Source of the DNA: Pelomonas baiyunensis
GTDB taxonomy: Bacteria; Pseudomonadota; Gammaproteobacteria; Burkholderiales; Burkholderiaceae_C
Reading direction: 5' to 3'
Assembly: GCF_043555935.1 (NCBI RefSeq)
Contig: NZ_JBIGIB010000007.1
Location: 124,001 to 188,000, forward strand
DNA: 64,000 nt
Made by a program: the position numbers and the translations under genes. Positions within the stretch are counted from its first letter, which is position 1; each line of letters opens with the position of its first letter. The notes below the pieces were generated by a model. The model was given only the letters and a program-made list of their open reading frames with translations. It was not told the DNA's origin and did no database searches. Shown here one piece after another: positions 1-8,376 of the stretch.

Positions 1-1181
1 GGCGCCATGGCCGCCAGCACGCCGGTCACCGTGGCCAGCGCCAGCGCGATCACAAACAGCGGCAACTCCAGCGTCACCGGCACCAGAGGCAGGCCATCCG
101 GCCCGCGAGCCAGCTCGCGCCACAGCACCAGGGCCAGCGCACCCACGGCCGAGCCCGCCATGGAGCCTGCCAGCCCGAGCAAGCCGCCCTGCAGCAGAAA
201 CAGCCGCAGGATGCGCTGCCGCGTGACGCCCATGGCCCGCAGGATGCCGATCTCCCGCGAACGCTGCACCACCGACACGAACAGCACGCTGGCAATGCCA
301 AACGCCACCGACAAGCCCACGAAGAACCGAATCGCCGTGTTCGCACTCACCTGCGCTTGCACCGCGCTGAAGAACTGCGCGTTCGTCTGGATCCAGCTGT
401 CGGCCTGCACGCCGGTGCGGGCCGTGATGCGGTGGGCTACGGTGTCGGCGGCGTAGATGTCGCGCACCGTCACGTCCAGGCTCGACACGCCGCCCTGCAG
501 CCCCAGCAAGCTTTGCGCCGTATGCAGGGCCACGTAGGTGGTGCGCTGGTTGGCGCCTTTGTTGCCCAGGTCGAACACGCCGCTGACGGTGAACACCATG
601 TCGGCGCCGGTGCTGGCCGTCACGCGCAGCTTGTCGCCCACGGCCAGACCCAAATCCGAGGCGAGCTCGGTGCCAATCAGGATGTCGCTCGCGTTCAGGC
701 GCGTGCTGCCTTGCACCAGCTTGTCTGCCAGCGAAACGATGCGGAAGTACAGCGCCGGCTCGATGCCCGCAATCGTGATGGCCCGGCTGGCTTCGCCCCG
801 CACCACCAGCGCCGACCCCGCGGCCGTGGGCGACACCGTCACCACCTCGGGCATGGCGCGAATCTGCGCGGCCACGGCCTGCCACTGGTCGATGGATTTC
901 AGCCGCTGCAGCGGCGCCTGCACCGTGGCGGCCGACACCTCACCCGCCACGATGGGGCGCAGAGGGCGAACCACGTCTTTGGGGGGCAGCAGCTGGATGT
1001 GGGCTTGCGCCGTCAGCACCCGGCGGATGAAGTTGGCCTGCAATCCGCTGAGCAGGGCCGACATGAACACGATGACCGCCACGCCGATGGCCACGCCACC
1101 GATGATGAACACGGTCTGCCAGCGGCCGTCGCGCAGCAGCCGCGACGCAACGATCCACTCGAACGGCTGCCAGGTTTTCAT
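1..1181 (-). CDS. FtsX/LolCE-type ABC transporter permease (partial, C-terminus off window)
   Basis: Inner-membrane permease of a MacB/LolCE-like exporter. About 393 codons are visible from the ATG at 1181; the gene continues past base 1. The N-terminus (MKTWQPFEWIVASRLLRDGR) is followed by a first membrane helix (TVFIIGGVAIGVAVIVFMSALL), a long periplasmic domain of about 220 residues, and then paired helices around the FtsX signature SREIGILRAMG. The start overlaps the stop of the upstream membrane-fusion protein as ATGA (1178-1181), so the two are translationally coupled. The ATPase partner is expected beyond the left edge. The substrate (lipoprotein, macrolide, peptide or other) cannot be read from the sequence. 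Confidence 0.85.
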   Translation of the reverse strand, partial: MKTWQPFEWIVASRLLRDGRWQTVFIIGGVAIGVAVIVFMSALLSGLQANFIRRVLTAQAHIQLLPPKDVVRPLRPIVAGEVSAATVQAPLQRLKSIDQWQAVAAQIRAMPEVVTVSPTAAGSALVVRGEASRAITIAGIEPALYFRIVSLADKLVQGSTRLNASDILIGTELASDLGLAVGDKLRVTASTGADMVFTVSGVFDLGNKGANQRTTYVALHTAQSLLGLQGGVSSLDVTVRDIYAADTVAHRITARTGVQADSWIQTNAQFFSAVQAQVSANTAIRFFVGLSVAFGIASVLFVSVVQRSREIGILRAMGVTRQRILRLFLLQGGLLGLAGSMAGSAVGALALVLWRELARGPDGLPLVPVTLELPLFVIALALATVTGVLAAMA

Positions 1182-2368
1182 GGGCCGGCGTGCGGCCCCA
1201 GTCGCGCGCCTTCGCGCACGCCGCTGGGGGCCAGTTCGTCGCCGGCCTTCAGGCCGTCCATCACCTCCACGCGCCCGCCGCCGCGCAGGCCCAGCGTGAC
1301 CGCCTGGCGCTGGGCACGGCCGTCCACCCGTTTCAGCACCCAGGGCTGCGAGGTGTCAGCGTCGTGCACCCAGTCCAGCGGCACGGCCAGCACGCGGTTG
1401 CGGCGCGCCACTTCCACGTCCACCGACACGGTCATGTTCTGCCGCAGGTAGGCCGGCGGCTGGGCCACCTGCAGCTTCACTTCCACGGAGCCCCGCTGGG
1501 CGTCCACCCCGGGGCTGATGTAGACGACCTCGGCGGCAAATCGCTGGTCAGCAAAGGCATCGGCCGAGGCCAGGGCGCGCTGGCCGGCTGCCAGCAGACC
1601 CAGGTTCTTTTCATCGAACTGCACCACCAACTGCGTTTCACCGGTGGGCGACAGCACCATCAAGGTTTTGCCGGGCTGCACCACATCGCCGGGCTCCACA
1701 TCGCGGCTAATCAACACGCCAGCCACCGGCGCGGTCACGGTGGCGTGCTGCAAGCGCGCGCGGGCGGCTTCGGCATTGGCCTGCGCCTGGGCCAGGGTGG
1801 TCAGCGCCACGGCCTCATCACTGCCGCCGGCCAAGGTGGTGTCCAGTTGCTGGCGGGCAGCGGCCACCTGGGCGTCGGCCAACTCGGCGGCGCGCCGCGC
1901 TTCGTCCAGCGCCGCCTGGCCCACATAGCCCTGGCGAAACAGTTCTTCCTGGCGGCGTTGCTGGGCGCGCGTGGTCTCCAGCGTGGCCTGAGCCTGGCGC
2001 AGGGCTTGGGCAGCCACAGGGCGCTGCACCTCCTGCAACTGCCGCACGCGGGCCTGCGCCTGGGCCACGGCGCCTTCAGCCGCGCGCAGGCTGGCCCGCA
2101 ACTCGCGGTCGTCCAGCTCGATCAACACAGCCCCAGCGGCCACCGTCTGCCCTTCGGCCACCGGCACGCGGGCCACCGTGCCCACCAGGGTCGAGCCCAC
2201 ATCCACCCGATGCGGCGCCTCCACCCGCCCTGTGGCCACCACGGTGCGCACCAGGTCTTGCGGCGTCACAGCCACCGCCGGCACCGCCCCGCCCCACCAG
2301 CGCGGCAGCACGAGGTAAGCCACCACGCCCAACACCGCCACCGCGGCACTCAGGTAGGCCCGCCGCAT
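1178..2368 (-). CDS. HlyD/MacA-type periplasmic membrane-fusion protein
   Basis: Adaptor subunit (396 aa) linking the ABC permease to the outer membrane. It has an N-terminal membrane anchor (YLSAAVAVLGVVAYLVLP), a biotinyl-lipoyl-like half (VGTVARVPVAEGQTVAAGAV), a long Ala/Gln/Arg-rich alpha-helical hairpin at roughly residues 85-200, the second lipoyl half (TVTAPVAGVLISRDVEPGDVV) and a beta-barrel domain. The ATG at 2368 (MRRAYLS) is chosen because it overlaps the stop of the upstream flavoprotein as ATGA and starts directly before the anchor helix; an in-frame start 14 codons earlier is possible. It also overlaps the downstream permease by 4 bases. Confidence 0.88.
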   Translation of the reverse strand: MRRAYLSAAVAVLGVVAYLVLPRWWGGAVPAVAVTPQDLVRTVVATGRVEAPHRVDVGSTLVGTVARVPVAEGQTVAAGAVLIELDDRELRASLRAAEGAVAQAQARVRQLQEVQRPVAAQALRQAQATLETTRAQQRRQEELFRQGYVGQAALDEARRAAELADAQVAAARQQLDTTLAGGSDEAVALTTLAQAQANAEAARARLQHATVTAPVAGVLISRDVEPGDVVQPGKTLMVLSPTGETQLVVQFDEKNLGLLAAGQRALASADAFADQRFAAEVVYISPGVDAQRGSVEVKLQVAQPPAYLRQNMTVSVDVEVARRNRVLAVPLDWVHDADTSQPWVLKRVDGRAQRQAVTLGLRGGGRVEVMDGLKAGDELAPSGVREGARLGPHAGP

Positions 2369-2964
2369 CACTGCGCCTGCCCGCCGAGCTTGCGCAGGCG
2401 CGCCTGCCACTGCGCCACGCCCGGCGCGCCGAGCCGGTCCACCAGCCCGATCAAGGTCTCACGCACCGGTGCGAAACCCACAAACCCCAGGATGTTGCGC
2501 TCCAGCGACCGCACGCTGTGCGCCCGGAAGTACCAGCGGTACAGCAGCGCTGGCATGCCCATGGTGACCACCACACGCGCCGAGCGGCCAGCCAGCAGCT
2601 TGGTGCCCATGGCCTCACTGCCCGCGCGGGGCACGGCAAACCCGGGCCGCGCCACCTGTTCCAAAAACGCCTTCAGCAGCGCCGGCATGTCGCCCAGCCA
2701 CAGCGGGAAGAACAGCACAACATGCTCCGCCCAGGTCAGGTCGGCTTGCACGGGCAGCAAATCCGCCGGCACCGGGCCGGTCTCCCACTCGTGCTGGCTG
2801 CGCAGCAGCGGGAAGTCCAGCCGGGCCACCTCCACCGTGCGCACCGTGTGGCCGGCGGCCACGGCGCCCTCGGCATAAGCCTGGGCCAGCGCATGGCACA
2901 GGTGAGGTGTCGAGGCGTCCGGGTGGCCCTGCAGGATCAGGATGCGTCGAGGCGAATTCGTCAT
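2368..2964 (-). CDS. NAD(P)H-dependent flavodoxin-fold oxidoreductase (quinone reductase / KefF-like)
   Basis: A 198-aa flavodoxin-like protein. The start region RRILILQGHPD fits the FMN-binding strand-loop of the NQO1/KefF/MdaB family. FFPLWLGDMPALLKAFLEQV matches the family segment that contacts the flavin and substrate. The ATG at 2964 is preferred over one 16 codons upstream because the family starts just before the first beta strand. It is the first gene of a three-gene ATGA-coupled operon with an ABC exporter, which suggests a link to redox or electrophile stress. That link is inference, and the physiological substrate is unknown. Confidence 0.8.
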   Translation of the reverse strand: MTNSPRRILILQGHPDASTPHLCHALAQAYAEGAVAAGHTVRTVEVARLDFPLLRSQHEWETGPVPADLLPVQADLTWAEHVVLFFPLWLGDMPALLKAFLEQVARPGFAVPRAGSEAMGTKLLAGRSARVVVTMGMPALLYRWYFRAHSVRSLERNILGFVGFAPVRETLIGLVDRLGAPGVAQWQARLRKLGGQAQ

Positions 2965-3114
2965 GCCTGCAGCGTAGGCAGGCCGCACGCCGGGTGCCTT
3001 GCTCTGGATCAATCGTGCTGCACCGCCGCAAATGCCGGCAAGCCACTACGATGCCGCCCCTGGAAACGCAAGGACGTTGGGCATGTTGTTACAAATTTCC
3101 GTGGGGGCGCACCG

Positions 3115-3984
3115 GTGGGATTGAAGCTCTTGGTGGGGGTGGTCTGGCTGCTGAGTTGGCTGCCATTTCGGGTGATTTCAGGGCTGGGCTGGGTGCTCGG
3201 CAGCCTGATCTACGCCCTGCCCACTTCTCGCCGGCACATCGGCGAGGTCAACCTGCGCCTGTGCCTGCCCGACATGCCCGCCCCGGAGCGCCGCCGGCTG
3301 CTGCGCCGGCACTTCGTGGCCATGGTGCAGATGCTGCTGGAGTACGGCTACGGCTGGTTCGCGTCGCAAGAACGGCTCAAGCGCCTGATGCGCATCGAGG
3401 GGCTGGAACACCTGCGCGCGCTGGACGGCCACAACGTCATTTTGATGATGCCGCACTTCACCGGGCTGGACCTGGCCGGCCTGCGTGTGTCGCTGGAGAC
3501 GCCGCTGGTCAGCATCTACTCGGTGCAGAAAGACCCGTGGCTGGACGCCTTCTTCCGCGCCAAGCGCCTGCGCTTTGGCACCGGCATCATCTTTGCGCGC
3601 CAGCAAGGCACCCGCCCCACGCTGCGGGCGCTGAAGGACGGCTACCGGCTGTACTACCTGCCCGATCAAGACTTCGGCCACCGCGACTCGGTGTTCGTGC
3701 CCTTCTTCGGTGTGCCGGCCGCCACCATCGGCGGGCTGTCGCGCATGGCAGCCGTCACCAAGGCGGTGGTGCTGCCCTGCTACCCCCGGCGCGAGGCCGA
3801 CGGCTACACGCTGGTGATCGAGCCGCCGCTGGACAACTTCCCCACCCAGGACCTCGTGGCCGATGCCACCCGCATGAACGCGGTGATCGAAGCTCAGGCC
3901 CGTCGACAATTGCACCAGTACTTCTGGCTGCACAAGCGCTTCAAGTCGCGCCCGCCCGGCGAGGCTGATTTCTACGCTCGATGA
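3115..3984 (+). CDS. LpxL/LpxM-type lipid A late acyltransferase
   Basis: Inner-membrane lysophospholipid-acyltransferase-fold enzyme (289 aa from this start) that adds a secondary acyl chain to the lipid A precursor. An N-terminal hydrophobic helix (VGVVWLLSWLPF) is followed by the catalytic HX4D motif in PHFTGLDLAGL (His114, Asp119). LYYLPDQDFG and the VFVPFFGVPAAT block are typical of the family. The start is uncertain: GTG at 3115 has a G-rich stretch (3102-3106) at Shine-Dalgarno distance, and TTG at 3121 is an alternative; there is no in-frame ATG close by. The stop overlaps the next gene as ATGA. Which acyl position it modifies cannot be told. Confidence 0.88.
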   Translation: MGLKLLVGVVWLLSWLPFRVISGLGWVLGSLIYALPTSRRHIGEVNLRLCLPDMPAPERRRLLRRHFVAMVQMLLEYGYGWFASQERLKRLMRIEGLEHLRALDGHNVILMMPHFTGLDLAGLRVSLETPLVSIYSVQKDPWLDAFFRAKRLRFGTGIIFARQQGTRPTLRALKDGYRLYYLPDQDFGHRDSVFVPFFGVPAATIGGLSRMAAVTKAVVLPCYPRREADGYTLVIEPPLDNFPTQDLVADATRMNAVIEAQARRQLHQYFWLHKRFKSRPPGEADFYAR

Positions 3985-4901
3985 CCCACGACATTCCCTA
4001 CATCAAGATCGCCATCGTGGCGGTCTTCGTTGCCAGCACGGTCTACGTGCACTTCCGCGGCCGGGTGCGCCTACGCTTCTTCCGCCAGTTGATGGACCAC
4101 TCCACCTTCATGGCGCCCATCAACTGCTTCATGTACCTGTTCTCGCGGCTGCCGGCCAAGCCTTACCTGCCGGTGTCGGGGTTCCCGGAACTGCAGTTGC
4201 TGCAAGACCACTGGCAGGACATCCGCGCCGAAGCCTTCAAACTGGCCGAGGCCGGTGAGATCAAGAAGAGCGACAAGTACAACGACGCCGGCTTCAACAG
4301 CTTCTTCAAAACGGGCTGGACGCGCTTTCACCTCAAGTGGTACGGCGACGCCCACCCCTCGGCCCGCCAGCTCTGCCCGGTGACGACCGAGCTGCTGCAG
4401 CGCATTCCCACCGTGAAGGCGGCGATGTTTGCCGCCCTGCCCCCGGGCGGCCGACTGGTCACCCACCGCGACCCGTTCGCCGGCTCGGTGCGTTATCACC
4501 TGGGCTTGGTCACGCCCAACGACGACCGCTGCTACATCTCGGTCGACGGCGAGAAGTACTCCTGGCGCGACGGCCAGGGCGTCATCTTCGACGAGACCTA
4601 CCTGCACTACGCCGAGAACCAATCGGAGCAGATGCGCATCATCTTGTTCTGCGACGTCGAGCGCCCGCTGAACAACCCGCTGGCCCGCGCGTTCAACCGC
4701 TTCATCAGCCACACCCTGATCCGCTCAGCCGCGGCGCCCAACTCGGACTCCGACGCCACCGGCGGCATCAACAAGGCCTTTGCCTACGTGCAGCAGGTGC
4801 GCCTGTTCGGCAAGCGCATCAAGGTCAAGAGCCGCCTGGCCTACTACGGCATCCAGTGGGTGGTGTTCGGCGGCTTGCTCGTGTGGTGGCTCTGGCCCTG
4901 A
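3981..4901 (+). CDS. lpxO: LpxO-type lipid A hydroxylase (aspartyl/asparaginyl beta-hydroxylase family)
   Basis: Fe(II)/2-oxoglutarate-dependent dioxygenase (306 aa) expected to 2-hydroxylate a secondary acyl chain of lipid A. The facial metal triad is visible: THRDPF (His162, Asp164) and YLHYAEN (His209). SVRYHLGL is the usual family block after the first two ligands. Hydrophobic segments sit at both ends (residues about 8-24, and the extreme C-terminus ending in VWWLWP), consistent with membrane association. It overlaps the acyltransferase by 4 bases, so the enzyme that installs the chain and the one that decorates it are co-translated. The LpxO assignment rests on the motif set plus this neighbour; other family members hydroxylate proteins. 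Confidence 0.85.
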   Translation: MTHDIPYIKIAIVAVFVASTVYVHFRGRVRLRFFRQLMDHSTFMAPINCFMYLFSRLPAKPYLPVSGFPELQLLQDHWQDIRAEAFKLAEAGEIKKSDKYNDAGFNSFFKTGWTRFHLKWYGDAHPSARQLCPVTTELLQRIPTVKAAMFAALPPGGRLVTHRDPFAGSVRYHLGLVTPNDDRCYISVDGEKYSWRDGQGVIFDETYLHYAENQSEQMRIILFCDVERPLNNPLARAFNRFISHTLIRSAAAPNSDSDATGGINKAFAYVQQVRLFGKRIKVKSRLAYYGIQWVVFGGLLVWWLWP

Positions 4902-5001
4902 TGCCACAGCTCCGGCGCCTGGGGCAAACCCGGGCGTGACGAACGGGCGGGCTCCACGCCGTGACTAGCATCGACGGTTTTGGATCTTCCCCACACCGTC
5001 C

Positions 5002-8000
5002 ATGCCCCGTCTGCACGCCGCCCTGAACGCCGCCCCCGCCTTGCTGCTGGCCGCCGCGCTGGCCGCGAACGCGCAAGAAGCGCCCAAGCCCGCTTCATCC
5101 GCCTCGTCCGCCGCATCCGCCCCCGCTGCCTGGAACGTCAACACGCCGCCCGGCGTGGCCAAGACGATCAACATCGACGTCAAGACCGGCACCTGGATGA
5201 GCCTGGACGTCAGCCCCGACGGCAAGACGCTGGTGTTCGACCTGCTGGGCGACCTCTACACCCTGCCCATCGGCGGCGGTGAGGCCAAGCCGCTGACGCA
5301 CTCCATCGCGTGGGAACACCAGGCCCGCTTCTCGCCGGACGGCAAGCAGATCGCCTTCCTGAGCGATGCCGCCGGCGGCGACAACCTGTGGCTGATGAAC
5401 GCCGACGGCAGCGGCGCTAAAGCGGTCACCAAGGAAGACTTCCGCCTGCTGAACAACCCGGTCTGGCACCCCAACGGCAAGTACCTGCTGGCCCGCAAGC
5501 ACTACACCGGCACCCGCAGCGCGGGCTCCGGCGAGATTTGGCTGTTTGCGGCCGATGCCGACGCCGCCAAGAACAAGGGCGTGCAGCTCAACGAAAAGCC
5601 CAACTGGCAAAAGGACCTGGGTGAGCCGGCCATCTCGCCGGACGGCAAGTACCTGTACTACAGCCAGGACACGACACCCGGCCGCGTCTTTGAGTACAAC
5701 AAAGACGGCACCGCCGGCATCTACACCATCTTCCGGCAAGACCTGAGCGACGGCTCGGTGGAGCCCTTCGTGCAAGGCCCCGGCGGCGCGGTGCGCCCCA
5801 CGCCCTCGCCCGACGGCAAGTACCTCGCCTTCGTGCGCCGTATCCGCAACCAGAGCACGCTCTTCCTGAAGGACCTGGCCACCGGCCGCGAGTTCGCCGC
5901 CTGGGGCGGCCTGTCGCGCGACCTGCAGGAGATCTGGGCCATGTGGGGCGTGTACCCCAGCTTTGCCTGGATGCCGGGCAGCAAGGAACTGGTGGTGTGG
6001 GCCGAGGGCAAGATCTGGCGCGTGGACCCGTTCAAGGGCAGTGCGGCCGAGATTCCCTTCCACGTGAAGGACACGCGCGAGCTGCGCGAACCCATGCGCT
6101 ACGCGCAGGAGGTGGCGCCCGAGAAGTTCGCCGTGCGCCAGCTGCGCAGCGTGCAGGCCTCGCCCGATGGCAAGCGCGTCGTGTACTCGGCGCTCGGCTC
6201 GCTCTACATCAAAGACCTGCCCAGCGGCGCGCCGAAGCGCCTGACCACGCAGACCGAGGCCTTCGAGTTCGCACCCAGCTGGTCGCGTGACGGCAAGAGC
6301 GTCGTCTACGCCACCTGGCGCGACGACACCCAGGGCACCATCCGCCGGCTGGACGTGGCCACCGGCAAGGAAACCGTGCTCATCAAGGAGCCCGGCAAGT
6401 ACCTGGAGCCGCGCCTGTCGCCCGACGGGAAGCAGGTTGTCTACCGCAAGGTCAAGGGTGGCGCGCTGACCAGCCCCTGGCACAGCCTGGACACGGGCGT
6501 CTACGTCGCCGCGGCCGACGGTTCCGGCAAGACCGAGCGCCTCACCAAGGACGGCAGCGGCGCGCAGTTCGGCGCCCGTTCCGACGAACTCTTCTTCACC
6601 CGCGTCAGCAGCACCAGCGAGGTCGAGCAGCGCTACGCGCTGTTCCGCGTGAACCTGCATGACCGCAGCGAGACCGAAGTCGCCCGCAGCGACTCGGCCA
6701 GCGAGTACAGCGTGTCGCCCGACGGTCAGTGGCTGGGCTTTGTGGAGCGCTTCCACGCCTACGTGACGCCGCTGCCCAACGTGCAGGGCCAATCGGGCAA
6801 GGTGTTGACGGTGGGCAGCAAGATGGACGCCCTGCCCGTGCGCCAGCTCGACGTGAACGCCGGCCACGACCTGCACTGGAGCGCCGACAGCCAGCAGCTG
6901 CGCTTCTCGCTGGGCGACGAGCTGTTCACCGCCGCTGTAAATGGCAAGGACAAGGCCACCGCGCAGAAGATTGGCTTCCAGCAGGCCAGCGACAAGCCCG
7001 CCGGCAAGGTAGCGATCACCGGCGCCCGCATCGTGACGATGAAGGGCGACGAAGTCATCGAAGGCGGCACGATCGTGGTGGACGGCAACCGCATCGTGGC
7101 CGTGGGCAAGGATGTGGCCGTACCGGCCGACGCCAAGCGCGTCAACGCCAGCGGCCAAACCATCGTGCCGGGCTTCATCGACGCCCACTGGCACGGCGCC
7201 ATGGCCGATGGCGGCCTGATCCCACAGCAGAGCTGGGTCAACCTCGCCTCGCTGGCCTTCGGCGTGACCACCTTCCACGATCCGAGCAACCAGAACTGGG
7301 CCATCTTCACGCAGGCCGAGATGCAACGCGCCGGCGTGGTGGTGGGCCCGCGCATCTACTCCACAGGCAGCATCCTGTACGGCGCGCGCACGCCGTTCTC
7401 GTCCTACGTCAACAACCTGGACGACGCGCTCACCCACCTCAACCGCCAGAAGGCCGAGGGCGCGATCAGCGTCAAGAGCTACCAGCAACCCCGCCGCGAC
7501 CAGCGCCAGCAGGTGCTGGAGGCTGCACGCCAGACCGGCATGATGGTGGTGCCCGAGGGCGGCGCGCTGTTCCAGAACAACATGACCATGGTGGTGGACG
7601 GCCACACCACGGTGGAGCACGCCCTGCCCATCGCCGAGGTGTGGGACGACGTCAAGCAGCTGTGGGGCCAGAACGCCGTGGGCTACACGCCGACGCTGAA
7701 CGTCGGCTATGGCGGCCTGGACGGCGAGCACTACTGGTACGCCCGCACCGACGTCTGGAAGCACCCGCTGCTGAGCCGCTACGTGCCCAAGGCCGTGCTG
7801 GAGCCGCGTTCCATCCGCCGCCTGACGGCGCCCGAGGAGGACTTCAACATCCTGCGCGTGGCCCGCACCGCCACCGAGCTGCAGCGCGCCGGCGTCAACA
7901 CCATGATCGGCGCCCACGGCCAACGTGAGGGCCTGGGCGCGCACTGGGAGATGTGGATGTTCGTCAAGGGCGGCATGACGCCGATGGAGGCCCTGCGCAC

Positions 8001-8298
8001 CGCCACCATCAACCCTGCGCGCAACTTCGGCATGGACAAGGACCTGGGCTCGCTGGAGCCGGGCAAGCTGGCCGACCTGGTGGTGATCGACGGCAACCCG
8101 CTGGCGGACATTCGCCAGACCGATCGCATCCGCTTCGTGATGCAGAACGGCCGCCTGTTCGAAGCCGCCACCATGAACCAGGTCGCGCCGGTGGCTAAGG
8201 CCCGCAAGCCGCTGTTCTTCGAAGGCGCGGGGGCGGCTGGCATGCCGATCGACACCGAGGCATTGGAAGCCGCGCACGGCCACGGCAACGGCGACTGA
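5002..8298 (+). CDS. Secreted TolB-like beta-propeller / amidohydrolase fusion protein
   Basis: A 1098-aa exported two-domain protein. The signal peptide has a hydrophobic core (APALLLAAALA) and likely cleavage after ANA near residue 24. Residues about 50-650 carry many PD40/WD40-like strands with recurring SPDGK motifs, a TolB-type propeller. Residues about 670-1060 are an amidohydrolase: the entry motif GFIDAHWHG has metal-ligand His729 and His731, DGHTTVEHA supplies another histidine, and the C-terminal hallmark GSLEPGKLADLVVIDGNPL closes the barrel. The expected late metal/catalytic region reads MIGAHGQREGLGAHWEM rather than the common GTD form. The substrate is unknown; cyclic amides or peptidic amides are possible. 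Confidence 0.85.
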   Translation: MPRLHAALNAAPALLLAAALAANAQEAPKPASSASSAASAPAAWNVNTPPGVAKTINIDVKTGTWMSLDVSPDGKTLVFDLLGDLYTLPIGGGEAKPLTHSIAWEHQARFSPDGKQIAFLSDAAGGDNLWLMNADGSGAKAVTKEDFRLLNNPVWHPNGKYLLARKHYTGTRSAGSGEIWLFAADADAAKNKGVQLNEKPNWQKDLGEPAISPDGKYLYYSQDTTPGRVFEYNKDGTAGIYTIFRQDLSDGSVEPFVQGPGGAVRPTPSPDGKYLAFVRRIRNQSTLFLKDLATGREFAAWGGLSRDLQEIWAMWGVYPSFAWMPGSKELVVWAEGKIWRVDPFKGSAAEIPFHVKDTRELREPMRYAQEVAPEKFAVRQLRSVQASPDGKRVVYSALGSLYIKDLPSGAPKRLTTQTEAFEFAPSWSRDGKSVVYATWRDDTQGTIRRLDVATGKETVLIKEPGKYLEPRLSPDGKQVVYRKVKGGALTSPWHSLDTGVYVAAADGSGKTERLTKDGSGAQFGARSDELFFTRVSSTSEVEQRYALFRVNLHDRSETEVARSDSASEYSVSPDGQWLGFVERFHAYVTPLPNVQGQSGKVLTVGSKMDALPVRQLDVNAGHDLHWSADSQQLRFSLGDELFTAAVNGKDKATAQKIGFQQASDKPAGKVAITGARIVTMKGDEVIEGGTIVVDGNRIVAVGKDVAVPADAKRVNASGQTIVPGFIDAHWHGAMADGGLIPQQSWVNLASLAFGVTTFHDPSNQNWAIFTQAEMQRAGVVVGPRIYSTGSILYGARTPFSSYVNNLDDALTHLNRQKAEGAISVKSYQQPRRDQRQQVLEAARQTGMMVVPEGGALFQNNMTMVVDGHTTVEHALPIAEVWDDVKQLWGQNAVGYTPTLNVGYGGLDGEHYWYARTDVWKHPLLSRYVPKAVLEPRSIRRLTAPEEDFNILRVARTATELQRAGVNTMIGAHGQREGLGAHWEMWMFVKGGMTPMEALRTATINPARNFGMDKDLGSLEPGKLADLVVIDGNPLADIRQTDRIRFVMQNGRLFEAATMNQVAPVAKARKPLFFEGAGAAGMPIDTEALEAAHGHGNGD

Positions 8299-8376
8299 CC
8301 CTGCGCCGGCACGGCCAGCAGGGGCTGCCTACACTGGCGCCCCTGCCCCCCGGCCCCCTTTGTGTTCTGAATTCCC

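Noticed and set aside
1190..2878. Plus-strand open frame of 562 codons over the membrane-fusion protein
   Set aside because: Shadow of the adaptor and flavoprotein genes, no domain.
5256..5850. Recurring GACGGCAAG units suggesting a DNA repeat array
   Set aside because: They encode the SPDGK strands of the beta-propeller and are not evenly spaced; it is a protein repeat, not a CRISPR or satellite.
5095..8283. Open frame of 1062 codons antisense to the amidohydrolase gene
   Set aside because: High-GC third-position shadow. Its product is His/Arg/Gly-rich without domains, while the plus-strand frame has a signal peptide, SPDGK repeats and an amidohydrolase.
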